Notes under the pieces: model-generated | Told to the model about the DNA's origin: nothing | What the model saw: only the letters and a program-made list of their open reading frames with translations | Databases searched by the model: none | Shown here: one piece after another, positions 17,453 to 25,934 of the stretch | Layout of the letters: every line of letters starts with the position of its first letter | Numbering within the stretch: position 1 is the first letter of the stretch | Made by a program: the position numbers and the translations under genes | Source of the DNA: DASRSS01 sp963799045 | Lineage (GTDB): Bacteria; Actinomycetota; Actinomycetes; Mycobacteriales; Jatrophihabitantaceae | Direction of reading: 5' to 3' | NCBI GenBank assembly: GCA_963799045.1 | Contig: CAWCVN010000001.1 | Coordinates: 124,001 to 188,000 of the forward strand | DNA length: 64,000 nt

Positions 17453-18840
17453 CTAGAGGGGCTCGAAGCGCGCGGTGAAGAACCGCAGCGACGGTGGCTC
17501 GTAGACCATGCGCAGGCCCCGGATGTCCTCGCGATGCTCGTACAGGTGCAGTACCGACTCGGCGACGACGTCCATGTGCCGATCGGTGTACACGCGGCGG
17601 GGGATGGTCAGCCGGACGAGCTCGAGCTTGGGGGGACGGTTGCGCATCGTCTGCGGGTCGCGCCCGGCTGAGACGATGCCGCGTTCCATCGAGCGCACCC
17701 CGCTGTCGGCGTACAACGCGGCCGCGATCGCCTGAGCCGGGAACTGCTCCTGCTCGACATGGGGCAGGAAGCGCCTGGCGTCGAGGAAGATCGCGTGGCC
17801 GCCGATCGGGGTGACGATCGGAACGCCACCGGCGAGCAGCTGTTCACCGAGATACCGGACCTGGCCGACGCGGTGGGCAATGTAGTCATCGTCGACCATC
17901 TCGCGGATGCCCTGCGCCATCGCCTCCATGTCGCGGCCGGCGAGGCCGCCGTAGGTGGGCATGCCCTCGTAGACGACGACCTGCTCGCGGACCTGCTGCA
18001 GGATCTGCTCGTCGCGCATCGCGAGGAAGCCGCCGATGTTGACCAGGCAGTCCTTCTTGCCGGACATCGTGCAGCCGTCGAAGTAGGACATCTGCTCGCG
18101 CACGATCTGGCCGATCGGTCTTGTCGGCGTAGCCCGCCTCGCGCTCCTTGACGAAGTAGGCGTTCTCGACGAGGCGGGTCGCGTCGCACCAGAGCAGGAT
18201 GCCGTGGCGACGGCACAGGGTCGGCGACGTCGCGGAGGTTGGCGATCGATACCGGCTGCCCGCCGGCCATGTTCACCGTCAGCGCGACGTTGACGTAGGC
18301 GATCTGATCTGGGCCGACGTCGTCGATGAGCCGCTGCAGCTTGCCGAGGTCGACGTTGCCCTTGAACGGGTGGTCCGCGGTCGGGTCGTGCGCCTCGTCG
18401 ATGATGATGTCGGTGAACACGCCGCCGGCGAGTTCCTGGTGCAGCCGGGTGGTGGTGAAGTACATGTTGCCCGGGACGAGCTGGCCGGGCTTGATCAGGA
18501 TCTTCGAGATCAGGTGCTCGGCGCCCCGGCCCTGATGCGTCGGCACGACGTACGGAAAGCCGTAGACGTCCTGCACTGCCTTCTCGAGGGTGTAGAACGA
18601 TCGCGCGCCGGCGTAGGCCTCGTCACCGCGCATGAGCGCCGACCACTGCTGATCGCTCATCGCGTTGGTGCCGCTGTCGGTGAGCAGGTCGATGTAGACG
18701 TCCTCGCCGCGCAGCAGGAAGGTGTTGTATCCGGCTCCGGCGATGGCGGCGTCGCGCTCGGCGCGGGTTGTGATGCGCAGCGCCTCGACTGATTTGATCT
18801 TGTATGGTTCGGCCAACGTCATGGTGCCGATGTTGGACAC
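17453..18840 (-). CDS. tpl: Tyrosine phenol-lyase, with two frameshifts
   Basis: This PLP enzyme cleaves L-tyrosine to phenol, pyruvate and ammonia. It matches tyrosine phenol-lyase closely: IDLLTDSGTNAMS, VPTHQGRGAEHL, GNMYFTTTR, the PLP lysine in TMSGKKDCLVNIGGF, EGMPTYGGLAGRDMEAM, and SLRFFTARF at the C-terminus with the diagnostic Phe. The frame breaks at a GGG run near 18218-18220 and again near 18117-18119; each looks like one extra base, and removing both gives 461 residues, close to the family's ~456. Between them the third frame reads CRRHGILLWCDATRLVENAYF, as expected. GTG 18840 has GGAG eight bases upstream; ATG 18822 is less well placed. Confidence 0.87.
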
Positions 18841-18907
18841 TTCGACTTCTCCGGCGTAGTGCCGAAAGACCCCCCGCTGACGGAACTTTGGGCACTGCCG
18901 CGCGGAA

Positions 18908-18913
18908 TAGGCT
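18908..18913 (+). promoter_or_regulatory. Possible -10 of the MFS transporter gene
   Basis: TAGGCT (TANNNT) lies in the 119-bp gap between divergent tpl and MFS genes and would give a leader of about 40 nt, consistent with the AGGA ribosome site at 18952-18955. Confidence 0.3.
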
Positions 18914-18959
18914 TGACCGGCCGCGCCGACCACCCAGCACACACACAGAGCAGGATGCG

Positions 18960-20237
18960 ATGACTCACCCCAGCCGACGTGGCGGCGCGGACGAGTCCCG
19001 ACCGGTCGGCGCGGGGCGCCGAAACATGCCCGCGACCCGCAGTTACGCGCCGAACCGGATCGCGCCGTTGCGCTTCGTGCTGGTCTTCGGGCTGGTCAGT
19101 GGGCTGGGGGACTTCGTCTACGAGGGTGCACGGAGCATCGTCGGTCCCTACCTGGCCACGTTCGGCACCTCGGCCGCGCTTGTCGGGCTGGTCACCGGCA
19201 TCGGTGAGGCGGTGGCGCTGGTGTTTCGCCTGTTCACCGGCCGGCTGTCAGATCGCACCGGCAAGCACTGGGCTATCTCGATCACCGGCTACGCGATCAC
19301 GATGGTGTCGGTGCCGTTGCTCGCCGTCGCCGGGCCGCTGTGGGTGGCCTGCGTGTTCATCATCGGTGAGCGGTTCGGCAAGGCGGTCCGGACACCGGCG
19401 CGCGACACGATGCTCGCCGAGGCCAGTGTCGAGCTGGGCCGCGGCCGCGTGTTCGCGGTGCACGAGGCGCTCGACCAGGCCGGCGCGCTGGTCGGCCCAC
19501 TGGTGATCGCCGCGATCCTGGCCGCGCACCACAGCTACGGCACCGGGTTCGCGTTCCTCGCGGTCCCGGGTGCCCTGGCGATGCTCACGCTGGCGTACCT
19601 GCGCCGCCAGGCCCCGCGCCCCGCGGCGTACGACCCGCAGGTTCGGGTACGGCAGACCCGCCCGGTCGCCCTGCGCGGGTTCAGCCGCACCTACTGGCAG
19701 TACGCGGCGTTCACCGCGCTGACCATGTCCGGGTTCGCGACGTTCGCAGTGCTCGCGTATCACCTGCAGCGGCGGCACGTCGTCCCTACTGCCCAGATCC
19801 CGGTGATGTACGCGGTCGCGATGGGGCTGGCCGCGCTCGGCTCGCTGGCCTCCGGCGCGGTCTACGACCGCATCGGGTTGCGTGGTCTGGTCGTCCTGCC
19901 GCTGTTCGGTGCGATCGTGCCGTTCTGGTCGCTGTCCACCTCGGTCCCGCTCGCCTGGGCGGGCGCGGCGCTGTGGGGAACGCTCATGGGCGTGCACGAG
20001 TCGACAATGCGCGCCGCGGTCGCCGATCTCGTGCCCCGGGAGCGCCGTGGCGCCGGGTACGGCACCTTCACCGCGGTCTACGGTCTCGCCTGGTTGATCG
20101 GAGCATCGCTGATCGGCGTGCTCTACGACGTCTCGATCGACGCTGCGATCGCCTTCGTCGTGGCGGTGCAGGCCGTCGCCCTGTTCGCGTTCCTGCCCCT
20201 GCTGGGCCGCGAACAGGGCGACGGAAAAGGCCCGTGA
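18960..20237 (+). CDS. Major facilitator superfamily transporter
   Basis: This 425-residue protein has about 12 membrane helices in two halves joined by a cytoplasmic loop (about residues 215-235). The MFS loop 2-3 motif appears as GRLSDRTGKHWA, and LRFVLVFGLVSGLGDFVYEGARSIVGPYL marks the first helix. The subgroup resembles actinobacterial drug/metabolite exporters that carry GDFVYEGARS. ATG 18960 was chosen for AGGA four bases upstream. It is divergent from the tpl-tnaA operon, so transport of an aromatic amino acid, phenol or indole is possible but not shown. Confidence 0.82.
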   Translation: MTHPSRRGGADESRPVGAGRRNMPATRSYAPNRIAPLRFVLVFGLVSGLGDFVYEGARSIVGPYLATFGTSAALVGLVTGIGEAVALVFRLFTGRLSDRTGKHWAISITGYAITMVSVPLLAVAGPLWVACVFIIGERFGKAVRTPARDTMLAEASVELGRGRVFAVHEALDQAGALVGPLVIAAILAAHHSYGTGFAFLAVPGALAMLTLAYLRRQAPRPAAYDPQVRVRQTRPVALRGFSRTYWQYAAFTALTMSGFATFAVLAYHLQRRHVVPTAQIPVMYAVAMGLAALGSLASGAVYDRIGLRGLVVLPLFGAIVPFWSLSTSVPLAWAGAALWGTLMGVHESTMRAAVADLVPRERRGAGYGTFTAVYGLAWLIGASLIGVLYDVSIDAAIAFVVAVQAVALFAFLPLLGREQGDGKGP

Positions 20238-20281
20238 TCCTCGCGGGTCGACTGCGGACCGAACAACCCCCGAGACGGCTG

Positions 20282-20313
20282 GAGGCCCCTGGAATCCGAG
20301 GATCCTGGGCCTC
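20282..20313. terminator. Candidate bidirectional terminator between MFS and glnA1
   Basis: GAGGCCC (20282-20288) and GGGCCTC (20307-20313) form a 7-bp GC stem with an 18-nt interior in the 91-bp gap between two convergent genes. No U-tract follows on either strand. Confidence 0.4.
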
Positions 20314-20328
20314 AAGCGTCAGTACAGC

Positions 20329-21753
20329 TCAGACGTCGTAGTAGAGCTCGAACTCGTGCGGGTGCGGGCGTAGCCGGATCGGGTCGACCTCGTTGGTCCG
20401 CTTGTAGTCCAGCCAGGCGCTGAGCAGGTCCTCGGTGAAGACACCGCCTTCCTGCAGGTACTCGTTGTCCCGCTCCAGGGCGTCGAGGACCTCGGGCAGC
20501 GAGCCCGGGACCTGCGGGATGGCGGCGGCCTCGTCGGGCGGGAGCTCGTAGAGGTCCTTGTCGATCGGCGCCGGCGGCTCGATCTTGTTCTTGATGCCGT
20601 CGATGCCGGCCATCACCATCGCCGAGAACGCCAGGTAGGGGTTGGCCGACGGGTCCGGGATGCGGAACTCGATGCGCTTGGCCTTCGGGTTCGAGCCGGT
20701 GATCGGCACCCGGATGCAGGCCGAGCGGTTGCCCGAGCTATAGACCAGGTTGACCGGGGCCTCGAAGCCGGGAACCAGCCGGTGGTAGGAGTTCACCGTC
20801 GGGTTGGTGAAGGCGAGCAGCGACGGGGCGTGGTGCAGCAGGCCGCCGATGTAGAAGCGTGCGGTGTCGGACAGCCCGCCGTAGCCGAGCTCGTCGTAGA
20901 ACAGCGGCGAGCCGTCCTTCCACAGCGACTGGTGGCAGTGCATCCCCGAGCCGTTGTCGCCGAAGAGCGGCTTCGGCATGAAGGTCGCGGTCTTGCCGTG
21001 CTCCCACGCGACGTTCTTGACGATGTACTTGAACTTCAGCACGTCGTCTGCAGCGTGCATCAGCGTGTTGAACGCGTAGTTGATCTCGGCCTGCCCTGCG
21101 GTGCCGACTTCGTGGTGGGCGCGCTCGAGCCGCAGCCCCGACGCGATGAGCGTCGAGCTCATCGTGTCACGCAGATCGGCGTAGTGGTCGACCGGCGGAA
21201 CGGGGAAGTAACCGCCCTTGTAGCGGGTCTTGTAACCGCGGTTGCCGCCCTCCTCGACCCGGCCGGTGTTCCAGGCGCCTTCGATCGAGTCGATGTGGTA
21301 GAAGCCCTCGTTCTGGGCGGTCTGGAAGCGGACGTCGTCGAAGACGTAGAACTCGGCCTCCGGGCCGAAGTAGGCGGTGTCGGCGATCCCGGTCGAGCGC
21401 AGGTACTCCTCGGCCTTGCTCGCCACCTGCCGCGGGTCGCGGCCGTACGGCTCGCCCGTGCGCGGTTCGACGATCGAGAACGTCAGGTTCAGCGTCTTCG
21501 CGGCGCGGAACGGGTCGACGAACGCTGTCGCCGGGTCCGGGATCAGCTTCATGTCCGACTTGTGGATCTGCGCGAAGCCCCGGATCGACGACCCGTCGAA
21601 CATCACGCCTTCGGAGAAGAAGTCCGCGGGCAGTGTTGCGGCAGGCACGTTGAAGTGCTGCTGCTGGCCGGGCAGGTCGGTGAACCGGACATCGACGAAC
21701 TCGACGTTCTGCTCGGCGATGTACCGCATGACCTCTTCGGGGCTGGTGAACAT
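20329..21753 (-). CDS. glnA: Glutamine synthetase type I
   Basis: The main ammonia-assimilating glutamine synthetase, 474 residues, forms a dodecamer in the cytoplasm. Motifs include FTDLPGQQQHFNVP, GVMFDGSSIRGF, FGPEAEFYVFD, the GNRSACIRVP arginine region and NPYLAFSAMVMAG. The adenylylation site is visible as DKDLYELPP with Tyr at about residue 402, so it is the substrate of the GlnE encoded upstream. ATG 21753 has a strong GGAGGA six bases upstream. Two GAAAC half-sites at 21827-21842 suggest GlnR control. Confidence 0.95.
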   Translation of the reverse strand: MFTSPEEVMRYIAEQNVEFVDVRFTDLPGQQQHFNVPAATLPADFFSEGVMFDGSSIRGFAQIHKSDMKLIPDPATAFVDPFRAAKTLNLTFSIVEPRTGEPYGRDPRQVASKAEEYLRSTGIADTAYFGPEAEFYVFDDVRFQTAQNEGFYHIDSIEGAWNTGRVEEGGNRGYKTRYKGGYFPVPPVDHYADLRDTMSSTLIASGLRLERAHHEVGTAGQAEINYAFNTLMHAADDVLKFKYIVKNVAWEHGKTATFMPKPLFGDNGSGMHCHQSLWKDGSPLFYDELGYGGLSDTARFYIGGLLHHAPSLLAFTNPTVNSYHRLVPGFEAPVNLVYSSGNRSACIRVPITGSNPKAKRIEFRIPDPSANPYLAFSAMVMAGIDGIKNKIEPPAPIDKDLYELPPDEAAAIPQVPGSLPEVLDALERDNEYLQEGGVFTEDLLSAWLDYKRTNEVDPIRLRPHPHEFELYYDV

Positions 21754-21788
21754 TCGTCCTCCGTCGCGCTGGGCTGGTGTGCGTTGCG

Positions 21789-21794
21789 AATCTA
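21789..21794 (-). promoter_or_regulatory. Possible -10 of glnA1
   Basis: TAGATT (TANNNT) on the minus strand would start transcription near 21782, giving a leader of about 30 nt before ATG 21753. Confidence 0.35.
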
Positions 21795-21826
21795 GGCCCG
21801 GGCGGTTGCCTGGCCGTGTCCCGATT

Positions 21827-21842
21827 GTTTCAGCGATGTTTC
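21827..21842 (-). promoter_or_regulatory. Candidate GlnR box upstream of glnA1
   Basis: On the minus strand this reads GAAAC-N6-GAAAC, two GlnR-type half-sites with the canonical spacing, centred about 50 bp upstream of the possible transcription start. Such placement suits an activator. Confidence 0.5.
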
Positions 21843-21874
21843 GTGGATGCGTCCGGCAGTGGTCGTCGTCATGT

Positions 21875-22342
21875 TCACGCCCGGATCACCGCGGTTCCGG
21901 CGGCACGGTCGTGCAGGCCGCGGCCGTCGCGGTCCCAGATCAGCGCGGGCACCAGCAGGAACAACAGCACCGTACGGGTGATCGCCTGGCCGGGGTTGAC
22001 GGCGCTCGGGCGATCGACGCGGATGATCCGCAGCCCGAACAGGTACATGCCCACGGTGCGGCCGGCGACCAGGATGCCGACCACATAGTCGACGGCCAGC
22101 GGCAGCAGGCTCCACGACCCAGGCAACCGGTCGGCGACGCCCTCACCGTTGCGGGTGGCCTGGACGAACAGCGCCGCCACCAACGCCGAGGCCAGGGCGT
22201 CGACGAGGAAGGCCAGCAGCCGCACCCCGGTGCCGCCGAGCGAGCCGGAACCGGACTCAGGCAGCCCGATCCGCTCGCCCGGGTACCGACCCCGCCCGCC
22301 TGCTCCGTCGCCGGCGGGGGAGGCTGCAGCGGGTTCGCTCAC
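21875..22342 (-). CDS. RDD-family membrane protein
   Basis: This 155-residue protein has a Gly/Pro-rich N-terminal tail of about 35 residues and an RDD domain with hydrophobic helices. The domain opening GVRLLAFLVDALASAL holds the R and D positions, TVGMYLFGLRIIRVD the mid-domain motif, and DGRGLHDRAAGTAVI the C-terminal end. It sits between glnA1 and the lipoate genes as in mycobacteria. Its GTG start overlaps the stop of the DUF4191 gene as GTGA, so the two are translated together. Function is not known. Confidence 0.85.
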   Translation of the reverse strand: MSEPAAASPAGDGAGGRGRYPGERIGLPESGSGSLGGTGVRLLAFLVDALASALVAALFVQATRNGEGVADRLPGSWSLLPLAVDYVVGILVAGRTVGMYLFGLRIIRVDRPSAVNPGQAITRTVLLFLLVPALIWDRDGRGLHDRAAGTAVIRA

Positions 22343-23088
22343 GAGCGGCGCCGCACCGTTCGCTGCATGTTGCGCATCTTGGCGCCCTGCGGGACCGGTC
22401 CCTGCGGCAGCGGCATGCGCCCGCCGCCGCCGAGTGCCGACAGCCGCTTCTCCAGGGCGTTCACCTGCTCCTTGGACAGGTTCGCGGGCAGCTTGACCAG
22501 GTAGCGCGACAGCTTGGCCAGCCGGACCTCACCCTCGCCGGTGCCCACGATGATGTCGTAGATCGGGGTGTCCCCGGTGACGCGTGCGGTGCGCTTCTTC
22601 TCCTGGGCCAGCAGGCCGCGTACGCGGTGCTGGGCGCCCTCGCCGACGAGGACCACGCCCGGGCGCCCCACGAGGCGGTGCACCGTGTCCAGTTGGGTGG
22701 TCCCGGCGACCGCCTGGGTCAGCCGCCAGTCACCTTTCAACTGCTGCTGGAGCAACCAGCCCGCGGCGCCCGGTTGCCCCTCGGCCTGACTGAACATGGT
22801 CCGCTGCGCGCGCCGGCTGAACACGAACATCGCCGAGACCAGGCCGCCGAGCACGGCCACCGGGATCGGGACGAACGGTGAGCTGGTGGTCAGGTCCAGC
22901 ACGAGGTAGAAGACGGCGGCGGTGAGCAGGCCGAGCCCGGCCATGTACGGGATCAGCCTTGGGTCGTTCTCCCGGGTGAGGCGAAAGGCCTGCAGTACGT
23001 TGCGCCAGGTCTCGCGCCGCCCCTGCCTCTTGCTGGTGCGGGCTTGGCGTTTCTCGGCGCGCGTGAGCTTCCCGGAAGACTTGGCCAT
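22339..23088 (-). CDS. DUF4191-family membrane protein
   Basis: This 249-residue conserved actinobacterial protein has a Lys/Arg-rich N-terminus (residues 1-35), two membrane helices (about 47-68 and 72-92) and a cytoplasmic domain of about 150 residues with LVGRPGVVLVGEGA and YDIIVGTGEGEVRLAKL. Its place next to glnA1, RDD protein and lipA is conserved in the phylum; no function is established to my knowledge. ATG 23088 follows the TATCCT box by 7 bases, so the mRNA is probably leaderless. Confidence 0.85.
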   Translation of the reverse strand: MAKSSGKLTRAEKRQARTSKRQGRRETWRNVLQAFRLTRENDPRLIPYMAGLGLLTAAVFYLVLDLTTSSPFVPIPVAVLGGLVSAMFVFSRRAQRTMFSQAEGQPGAAGWLLQQQLKGDWRLTQAVAGTTQLDTVHRLVGRPGVVLVGEGAQHRVRGLLAQEKKRTARVTGDTPIYDIIVGTGEGEVRLAKLSRYLVKLPANLSKEQVNALEKRLSALGGGGRMPLPQGPVPQGAKMRNMQRTVRRRS

Positions 23089-23095
23089 GGCTAGC

Positions 23096-23101
23096 AGGAT
23101 A
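23096..23101 (-). promoter_or_regulatory. -10 element, leaderless promoter of the DUF4191-RDD operon
   Basis: TATCCT (TANNNT) lies 7 bases before ATG 23088 on the minus strand. Confidence 0.5.
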
Positions 23102-23130
23102 GTTGGCCCGCAGATCGGCCTACGAGTGCC

Positions 23131-24069
23131 TCAGGTGCGGGCCGCCACAGCCTGGCGGTACAGGCGCCCAGCGCGGTACGAGGAGCGGACGAGCGGTCCG
23201 CTCATCACCCCGGCGAAGCCGATCGCCTCGGCCTCGTCGCGGAGCTCGAGGAACTCCTCCGGCTTGACCCACCGGGTGACCGGGTGGTGCCTGGCCGAGG
23301 GCCGCAGGTACTGCGTGATCGTGACCAGATCGCAGCCGGCGGCGTGCAGGTCGCGCAGTGCCTGGGTGACCTCGGCCCGCTCCTCGCCCATGCCGAGGAT
23401 GAGGTTGGACTTGGTGACCAGCCCCGCTGTGCGGCCCGCCCGGATGACCTCTAGCGACCGGTCGTACCGGAAGCCGGGGCGGATGGACTTGAAGATCCGC
23501 GGCACGGTCTCGATGTTGTGCGCGAACACCTCCGGCCGGGCGGAGAAGACCTCCGCCAGCAGGTCGGGATCGCCGTCGAAGTCGGGGGTGAGGATCTCGA
23601 CGCCGGTGTCCGGGTTGAGCGCGTGGATCTGCCGGATGGTCTCGGCGTAGAGCCAGGCGCCGCCGTCGGGCAGGTCGTCGCGGGCCACCCCGGTGACCGT
23701 GGCGTAGCGCAGGCCCATGGCCGCGACGCTCTCGGCGACGCGGCGCGGCTCGTCGCGGTCCAGCGGCTGCGGTCGGCCGGTCGCGATCTGGCAGAAGTCG
23801 CAGCGCCGAGTGCACTCGTCTCCGCCGATGAGGAAGGTGGCCTCGCGGTCCTCCCAGCACTCGTAGATGTTCGGGCAGCCGGCTTCCTGGCACACGGTGT
23901 GCAGGCCTTCGCGACGGACCAGCGCCTGCAGCTCGGTGTATGCCGGGCCCATCTTGGCGCGGGTCTTGATCCACTCCGGCTTACGCTCGATCGGCGTTTC
24001 CGCGTTGCGGGCTTCGATTCGAAGCATCCGGCGGCCCTCGGGGACGACGTCGGGGCGCACTGAACTCAC
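23131..24069 (-). CDS. lipA: Lipoyl synthase
   Basis: This radical SAM enzyme (312 residues) inserts two sulfurs into protein-bound octanoate. The auxiliary cluster motif is visible in CQEAGCPNIYECWED, the SAM cluster motif in CTRRCDFCQI (CxxxCxxC), and the C-terminal RSSYRAG that ligates the auxiliary cluster. GTG 24069 gives an N-terminus (SSVRPDVVPEGRRMLRIEARN) like those of other actinobacterial LipA proteins. ATG 24093, overlapping the lipB stop as ATGA, would add eight residues and is a real alternative. It follows lipB in one operon and supplies lipoyl groups for SucB, encoded 5 kb away. Confidence 0.93.
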   Translation of the reverse strand: MSSVRPDVVPEGRRMLRIEARNAETPIERKPEWIKTRAKMGPAYTELQALVRREGLHTVCQEAGCPNIYECWEDREATFLIGGDECTRRCDFCQIATGRPQPLDRDEPRRVAESVAAMGLRYATVTGVARDDLPDGGAWLYAETIRQIHALNPDTGVEILTPDFDGDPDLLAEVFSARPEVFAHNIETVPRIFKSIRPGFRYDRSLEVIRAGRTAGLVTKSNLILGMGEERAEVTQALRDLHAAGCDLVTITQYLRPSARHHPVTRWVKPEEFLELRDEAEAIGFAGVMSGPLVRSSYRAGRLYRQAVAART

Positions 24070-24089
24070 CTGACCACCGTACGCCCGCG

Positions 24090-24740
24090 TCATCCGACGA
24101 CGAGCTCGGTGACCCCGCCGACGAGCGCGGGCAGGTGGCGTTCCACGACGTCCATGACCTCGGCGACACCGACGTCGCGGCCGAGCTCGTTCGACAGCGA
24201 GGTCACGCCCGCGTCGGAGATTCCGCACGGGACGATCACCTTCGACCAGGACAGGTCGCAGTCGCAGTTGAGCGCGAAGCCGTGCATGGCGACGCCCTGG
24301 CTGACCCGGATGCCGATCTGGCCCAGCTTGCGCTCGGGGCGGTTACCCGTCGGTGGGAGCCAGATCCCGCTGCGTCCCTCCACCTGGATCGTGGCCAGCC
24401 CCAGCTCGGCGCACACGGCGATGAGCATCTGCTCCATGCGGCGCACGTAGGCGACCACGTCGACCGGGTCGGGCAGCCGCACGATGGGGTAGCCGACCAG
24501 CTGGCCGGGGCCGTGCCACGTGATCTTGCCGCCGCGGTCGACGTCGATCACCGGCGTCCCGTCGATCGGCTTCTCCCAGACCTCCGTGCGCTTGCCGGCT
24601 GTGTATACGGCCGGGTGCTCGAGCAGCAGGACCGTGTCGGGTGCGGTGCCCGCAACCACGTCGGCATGGATCTCGCGCTGGCGTTCCCACGCCTGCTCGT
24701 AGGGCACCGTCCCGGCGCGGATCACGTTCAGTTCACCCAC
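24090..24740 (-). CDS. lipB: Octanoyltransferase (lipoyl(octanoyl) transferase)
   Basis: LipB moves octanoate from acyl carrier protein to lipoyl domains. The 216-residue sequence has EHPAVYTAGKR, RGGKITWHGPGQLVGYP, the catalytic Lys in RKLGQIGIR (Lys 138) and catalytic Cys in VPCGISD (Cys 172). GTG 24740 is preceded by TAGCCT and a 7-base gap, so a leaderless mRNA is likely. It is the first gene of a lipB-lipA operon. Confidence 0.95.
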   Translation of the reverse strand: MGELNVIRAGTVPYEQAWERQREIHADVVAGTAPDTVLLLEHPAVYTAGKRTEVWEKPIDGTPVIDVDRGGKITWHGPGQLVGYPIVRLPDPVDVVAYVRRMEQMLIAVCAELGLATIQVEGRSGIWLPPTGNRPERKLGQIGIRVSQGVAMHGFALNCDCDLSWSKVIVPCGISDAGVTSLSNELGRDVGVAEVMDVVERHLPALVGGVTELVVG

Positions 24741-24747
24741 GCCAGAC

Positions 24748-24753
24748 AGGCTA
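24748..24753 (-). promoter_or_regulatory. -10 element, leaderless promoter of lipB-lipA
   Basis: TAGCCT (TANNNT) lies 7 bases before GTG 24740 on the minus strand. Confidence 0.5.
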
Positions 24754-24905
24754 CGCGTCGAGCGAAATTCGCACGCGAGCGATGAGATCGCGGCACTAGG
24801 TTCGTTCTTGCTGGTATGGGTTCGTCAGTGGAGTGTCAGGGCGCTGTCAGCACGGTGCGCCACCCTGGGCGCGATGGAGATCGGGAACACGGCGATGGGG
24901 GAGTG

Positions 24906-25934
24906 GTGAGCGGCACCGACGCGGAGCAGGCGATCCTCACCGAGCAGGTCACGCGGTCCTTCGGCGAGGTGAAGGCGCTCGACGGCCTGGACCTCGCCGT
25001 GCCGAAAGGCACCGTGCTCGGGGTGCTGGGGCCCAACGGCGCCGGCAAGACGACGGCCGTGCGCATCCTGACGACGCTGCTCGAACCGGACGGCGGCCGG
25101 GCGCTGGTCGAGGGGCACGACGTGGTGCGCGATCCGTCCTCGGTGCGGCGCGCGATCGGGCTGGCCGGCCAATCCGCGGCGATCCAGGAGGAACTGACCG
25201 GCCGCGAGAACCTCGAGATCATCGGGCGGCTGCACCATCTGAGCCGGGCCGAGTCGCGCGCGCGGGCGCAGCAACTGCTCGAACAGTTCGACCTGACCGA
25301 CGCGGCCGACCGGGCCGCGAAGAACTTTTCCGGTGGCATGCAGCGCCGCCTCGATCTGGCCGCGAGCCTGGTGGGCCGCCCCCGCGTGCTGTTCCTCGAC
25401 GAGCCCACGACCGGGCTGGACCCCCGCTCGCGGCTCGGGGTGTGGGACATGATCCGCGCGCTGGTGGCGGGGGGCACGACGCTGCTGCTGACCACCCAGT
25501 ACCTGGACGAGGCCGACGAGCTCGCCGACAACATCGCCGTCATCGACCAGGGCCGGGTCATCGCCTCGGGCAGCTCGGACGAGCTCAAGGGCCGGATCGG
25601 CGGTGACGTGCTCGAGTTCACCGTGCCCGACCGGGGCCGGCTCAGCGACGCCGCCGCCGCGGTGAAGTCGCTCGGGGAGGGCGAGCCTCATGTCGAGGTC
25701 GAGACCGGCCAGATCCGGGTCGGCGTGGGCGGCGCCGGGTCTCGAGCGCTGGTCGAAGCGGTGCGCGGCCTGGACGCGGCCGGCATCGAGACCGACGGGC
25801 TGGGCCTGCGCCGGCCGTCCCTGGACGACGTCTTCCTCGCGTTGACCGGGCACGCCGCCGAGGGCGAGAACGCCGGGACGCCCCGGCGGCGCGGACGAGG
25901 CCGCGGCGCGGCCACCCAGGGGGGACGGTCATGA
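24906..25934 (+). CDS. Daunorubicin-resistance-type ABC transporter ATP-binding protein (DrrA family)
   Basis: This 342-residue ATPase would energise the ABC-2 permease encoded next. Walker A is GPNGAGKTTAV, the signature NFSGGMQRRLDLA, Walker B LFLDEPTTGLD, and the switch region TTQYLDEAD. The C-terminal ~90 residues form the DrrA-type domain ending RRPSLDDVFLALTGH, followed by a basic tail. GTG 24906 was chosen, just after a GGGGGAG run. The stop overlaps the permease ATG as ATGA. Family members export drugs or lipids; the substrate is unknown. Confidence 0.88.
   Translation: MSGTDAEQAILTEQVTRSFGEVKALDGLDLAVPKGTVLGVLGPNGAGKTTAVRILTTLLEPDGGRALVEGHDVVRDPSSVRRAIGLAGQSAAIQEELTGRENLEIIGRLHHLSRAESRARAQQLLEQFDLTDAADRAAKNFSGGMQRRLDLAASLVGRPRVLFLDEPTTGLDPRSRLGVWDMIRALVAGGTTLLLTTQYLDEADELADNIAVIDQGRVIASGSSDELKGRIGGDVLEFTVPDRGRLSDAAAAVKSLGEGEPHVEVETGQIRVGVGGAGSRALVEAVRGLDAAGIETDGLGLRRPSLDDVFLALTGHAAEGENAGTPRRRGRGRGAATQGGRS

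Noticed and set aside
24874..24909. Mini-ORF of 11 codons (starting MEIGNTAM) overlapping the drrA-like start as GTGA
   Set aside because: No ribosome site or regulatory codon pattern, and the DrrA-like start can use the GGGGGAG directly.
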